The notes under the pieces: generated by a model
What the model saw: the letters and a program-made list of their open reading frames with translations, nothing else
Database searches by the model: none
Told to the model about the DNA's origin: nothing
Assembly (NCBI GenBank): GCA_043228905.1
Contig: JBHGNT010000004.1
Coordinates: 1,736,001 to 1,800,000, forward strand
DNA: 64,000 nt
Direction: 5' to 3'
Source of the DNA: Azolla caroliniana
Taxonomy: Eukaryota; Polypodiophyta
Shown here: positions 61,352-64,000 of the stretch, piece by piece
Position numbering within the stretch: the stretch's first letter is position 1
How the letters are laid out: each line of letters opens with the position of its first letter
Program-made: the position numbers and the translations under genes

Positions 61352-64000
61352 ATGGCATCAACATCCGGCTCGTCAGAAATGAGTCTCCGAAAGTTCGATG
61401 GATCGAACTTCAACTTCTGGAAGGAACAAATGCAGGACTATCTCATAGTCAAGGGGCAAATCGATCCCATCGAAAATGAAGAACCTCCAGAAGGATACAA
61501 ACCAATTGAGTGGCAGAAGCTGGACAGAATCGTCCGCGCCACGATTCGGATGCACCTATCGGAATCGGTATACTTTACGGTGCAATCGTGTACGACAGCA
61601 TTCGAACTGTGGAAAACGCTGTCGGACACTTACGAAAAGAAGGTCGCCGCAACAAAGATGTTTCTGATCCGGCGCCTCTACAACTTGCGGATGAAAGAAT
61701 CCGATTCGGTTCAAGCACACCTCAATGAGTACGAAAGCATAAGCTCCCAAATCTCGTCACAGGGGACGGCAATCGAGGATGAACTCAGAGCAATGATACT
61801 CATGAGCAGCCTTCCCTCATCATGGGAAACTTTCGTCACAACCGTGTGCAACGCGTCAACCACGGCTGTTAAATACTCCGAAGTCACGAGCGCAATCCTG
61901 ACCGAAGCAGCTCGGAGAAAGTCTTTCGCCAAAGACTCAACAGACGACGCTTATGTAGTACAAGGTTCGACAGACCGATCGAACATACGAGGAAGAGCTT
62001 CCTCACGGCCGCCGAACAATCAACGAAGACGGAGCCAGTCACGGGATAACCGAATCTGCAACTATTGCAAGAAACCCGGACACATCAAAGCCGACTGCCG
62101 CACACTCAAGAACAAGAACAACAAGAAGAGTGGCCGGCATGAGGAGATCAATTACGTCAGCTTCTCAGCTGATGTGCTACCAGACGACCCGAATATACTA
62201 TCAATCGAAAATCCAGTCGGATCAGAAGTTCTACTCACGACTGAAGAATCGAGCACATGGCTCTTAGATTCGGGCGCGTCATTTCACGTGACTCCTCATC
62301 GATCCCAATTTCGGCAATATACGATCCGTCACTCCGACTCAGTTCGAGTCGGCAACTCACAACACTGTGACATCATCGGAATCGGCACAGTAGAGCTCAA
62401 CCTTGCAGGTGGCTCTACACTTGTACTCCACAATGTCCGACATGTACCCGAGCTCTCAAGGCCATTGATCTCAGTCGGACAACTAGATGAAGACGGCATT
62501 CGTGCCGGTTTTTCTTCGGGAGGGTGGACACTCCACAGGGGGAACCTCCTGCTTGCTAGAGGACCCAAGATACACTCCCTGTATCCGTTACATGTTACGC
62601 TCAGAGAGGGTAACCTGTTTTTGGTGGATATTCCTGTGTCATCACTATGGCACAGAAGATTAGGACACCTCAGCAAGGCCGGCATCACGCACCTATCTAG
62701 AGCCGGATACATCCCCAAACTCTCCTTCTCCGACCATCAATTCTGCGAGCATTGCCAGTATGGCAAACAAGTAGCCGCATCACACCCGACATCAGCACCA
62801 AGAGAAACGAGACCTCTCGATTTAGTCCACTCGGACGTCTGTGGCCCAATGCCGCATCAGTCTCTAGGCGGTGCCTCTTACTTCGTCACTTTTATTGACG
62901 ATTCGACTCGAAAGGTGTGGGCTTATCCGATTCGCACCAAAGATCGGGTCTTCTCGATCTTCTCAGACTGGCTCGCTATGGTAGAAAATCAAACCGACCG
63001 AAAGCTGAAATGCTTTCGGACAGACAATGGGGGAGAGTTCAAATCAGAAGAATTCGTCAAATTCTGCCAACAACACGGCATCCGACGTGAATTTACGGCA
63101 CCACACAGTCCGGAGCAAAACGGGATTGCCGAACGCATGAATCGGACAATCCAAGAACGGATAGTTTCCATGCTCCAACACTCCGGACTGTCGGATGGCT
63201 TCTGGGCAGAGGCTCTACTCACGGCAGTACACATAATCAATATGTCGCCAAGTAGACCTCTAGGACTTCAAATTCCTCAGGAACTATGGATCGGCAGTAA
63301 GCCGAATTACGACAAGTTGAGGATCTTCGGATGCGAGGCGTACGCCCTCATTCCGAAAGATGATCGCCGAAAACTTGCACCTCGGTCCAGGAAATGCATT
63401 TTCCTCGGATATGGATCCGACGGCGAAATGGGATACCGACTCTGGGATCCCGAACGCAGACAAATCGTCCGAAGTTCGGACGTTGTGTTCAACGAGTCGG
63501 CTATGAATCCATCAGTCGAAAAACCAATCGAAGTCCGAAGGGTAACATTTTCCGATGTGCCGACCCTTCAAGAAGGCCCCGCTCTCAACACACGGTCAGC
63601 TTCACGGGTAGCTGAACCTTACACTACCGACTCGGACAACTCCGACTCGGCACAGCAGAACAATCCGCTTTCGGACCATCCGACCTCGATACCCGATGCG
63701 ACCAGTCCAATCATACCTCGACGATCCGAGAGACTGTCGCAACCTCCGGAGAGGTACTCTCCTGGAATTTTCTTCACCGACGCCGGCGAACCGACGTCTT
63801 ACGAAGAAGCTTCGACATCTGTCGATTCAGCCACCTGGCATCTGGCGATGGAGTCGGAAATGCACTCCATTCGGGCAAACAAGACTTGGGATCTGGTCGA
63901 ATTACCCAGGAACCGACGTGCTCTTCCTTGCAAGTGGGTTTATCGACTAAAAGAGACGTCTGATTCGACCACCCCAAAGTACAAGGCCAGATTAGTTGCG
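61352..64000 (+). CDS. Copia-4 gag-pol (first 883 codons, open to window end)
   Basis: ATG at 61352; frame open for 2649 nt to the last base. Gag, zinc knuckle CNYCKKPGHIKADC, protease WLLDSGASFHV, integrase with RTDNGGEF and NGIAERMNRT, and the start of RT (KYKARLVA) follow Copia-2 nearly residue for residue. Compared with Copia-2 it lacks six codons after the zinc knuckle (near 62125) and has scattered substitutions. No stop or frameshift seen, so it may be coding-competent if the part beyond the window is intact. Confidence 0.92.
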   Translation, partial: MASTSGSSEMSLRKFDGSNFNFWKEQMQDYLIVKGQIDPIENEEPPEGYKPIEWQKLDRIVRATIRMHLSESVYFTVQSCTTAFELWKTLSDTYEKKVAATKMFLIRRLYNLRMKESDSVQAHLNEYESISSQISSQGTAIEDELRAMILMSSLPSSWETFVTTVCNASTTAVKYSEVTSAILTEAARRKSFAKDSTDDAYVVQGSTDRSNIRGRASSRPPNNQRRRSQSRDNRICNYCKKPGHIKADCRTLKNKNNKKSGRHEEINYVSFSADVLPDDPNILSIENPVGSEVLLTTEESSTWLLDSGASFHVTPHRSQFRQYTIRHSDSVRVGNSQHCDIIGIGTVELNLAGGSTLVLHNVRHVPELSRPLISVGQLDEDGIRAGFSSGGWTLHRGNLLLARGPKIHSLYPLHVTLREGNLFLVDIPVSSLWHRRLGHLSKAGITHLSRAGYIPKLSFSDHQFCEHCQYGKQVAASHPTSAPRETRPLDLVHSDVCGPMPHQSLGGASYFVTFIDDSTRKVWAYPIRTKDRVFSIFSDWLAMVENQTDRKLKCFRTDNGGEFKSEEFVKFCQQHGIRREFTAPHSPEQNGIAERMNRTIQERIVSMLQHSGLSDGFWAEALLTAVHIINMSPSRPLGLQIPQELWIGSKPNYDKLRIFGCEAYALIPKDDRRKLAPRSRKCIFLGYGSDGEMGYRLWDPERRQIVRSSDVVFNESAMNPSVEKPIEVRRVTFSDVPTLQEGPALNTRSASRVAEPYTTDSDNSDSAQQNNPLSDHPTSIPDATSPIIPRRSERLSQPPERYSPGIFFTDAGEPTSYEEASTSVDSATWHLAMESEMHSIRANKTWDLVELPRNRRALPCKWVYRLKETSDSTTPKYKARLVA

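Larger units (their letters stand above)
60372..64000 (+). mobile_element. Copia-4 LTR retrotransposon (continues past window)
   Basis: Close relative of Copia-2 in opposite orientation. 5' LTR at 60372-60653, primer site TGGTATCAGAGC at 60656-60667, leader to 61351, then gag-pol open to the window end. The LTR has diverged from that of Copia-2, with small deletions, so the two are separate insertions. Confidence 0.93.

Overview
The window is nuclear DNA of a land plant. The evidence is many-exon genes with GT/AG introns encoding leucine-rich-repeat receptor-like kinases (LRR-RLKs), plus a dense nest of plant-type LTR retrotransposons and a non-LTR element. I cannot name the species. Two transposons (a fungal-like chromovirus and a non-L1 LINE) are of kinds better known outside flowering plants, so a fern or lycophyte is possible; this is weak inference.

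Left half (1 to about 33.7 kb, AT-rich): a tandem LRR-RLK cluster on the + strand. Copy A (1-4873) lacks only its 5' exons, which lie outside the window. Copies B (10954-19522) and C (22856-29995) look complete, each with 20 exons and conserved splice positions, encoding 746 and 749 residues: signal peptide, LRR N-cap, about nine LRRs, a Cys-rich juxtamembrane exon, one membrane span and a kinase with all catalytic motifs. Between A and B lies a two-exon relic (7710-8935). A decayed fourth copy, D, ends at 33674 where a Copia element begins. Spacers share homology between copies, including a Copia reverse-transcriptase relic downstream of both A and B, so the duplicated unit was larger than the gene. 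The most striking feature is in copy A: a 39-bp coding minisatellite inside the Cys-rich exon adds seven 13-residue units, each with two cysteines and an N-glycosylation sequon that B and C lack.

Right half (33.7-64 kb): nested transposable elements. Copia-1 (33675-38713, minus, decayed) has unrelated flanks and no target duplication. Copia-5 (minus, decayed) is split by a chromodomain Gypsy element (38805-49441, target duplication GCCGA). That Gypsy element carries three further insertions: a hAT-type MITE in its RNase H region, an LTR-type insertion in its chromodomain, and a 5'-truncated LINE in its 3' LTR. Copia-2 (50903-56409, minus) is intact, with LTRs identical except in a microsatellite and target duplication GTCCA. 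Next come Copia-3 (decayed, holding a solo LTR), a 757-bp LTR of another element, and Copia-4 (60372 to window end, plus), a close relative of Copia-2 in inverted orientation. The right end is visibly more GC- and CpG-rich than the receptor cluster, as expected of young insertions.

Three related MITEs (8212-8626, 12595-12991, 42273-42646) share terminal inverted repeats and each has an 8-bp target duplication. I saw no tRNA, rRNA, CRISPR array or prokaryotic feature.
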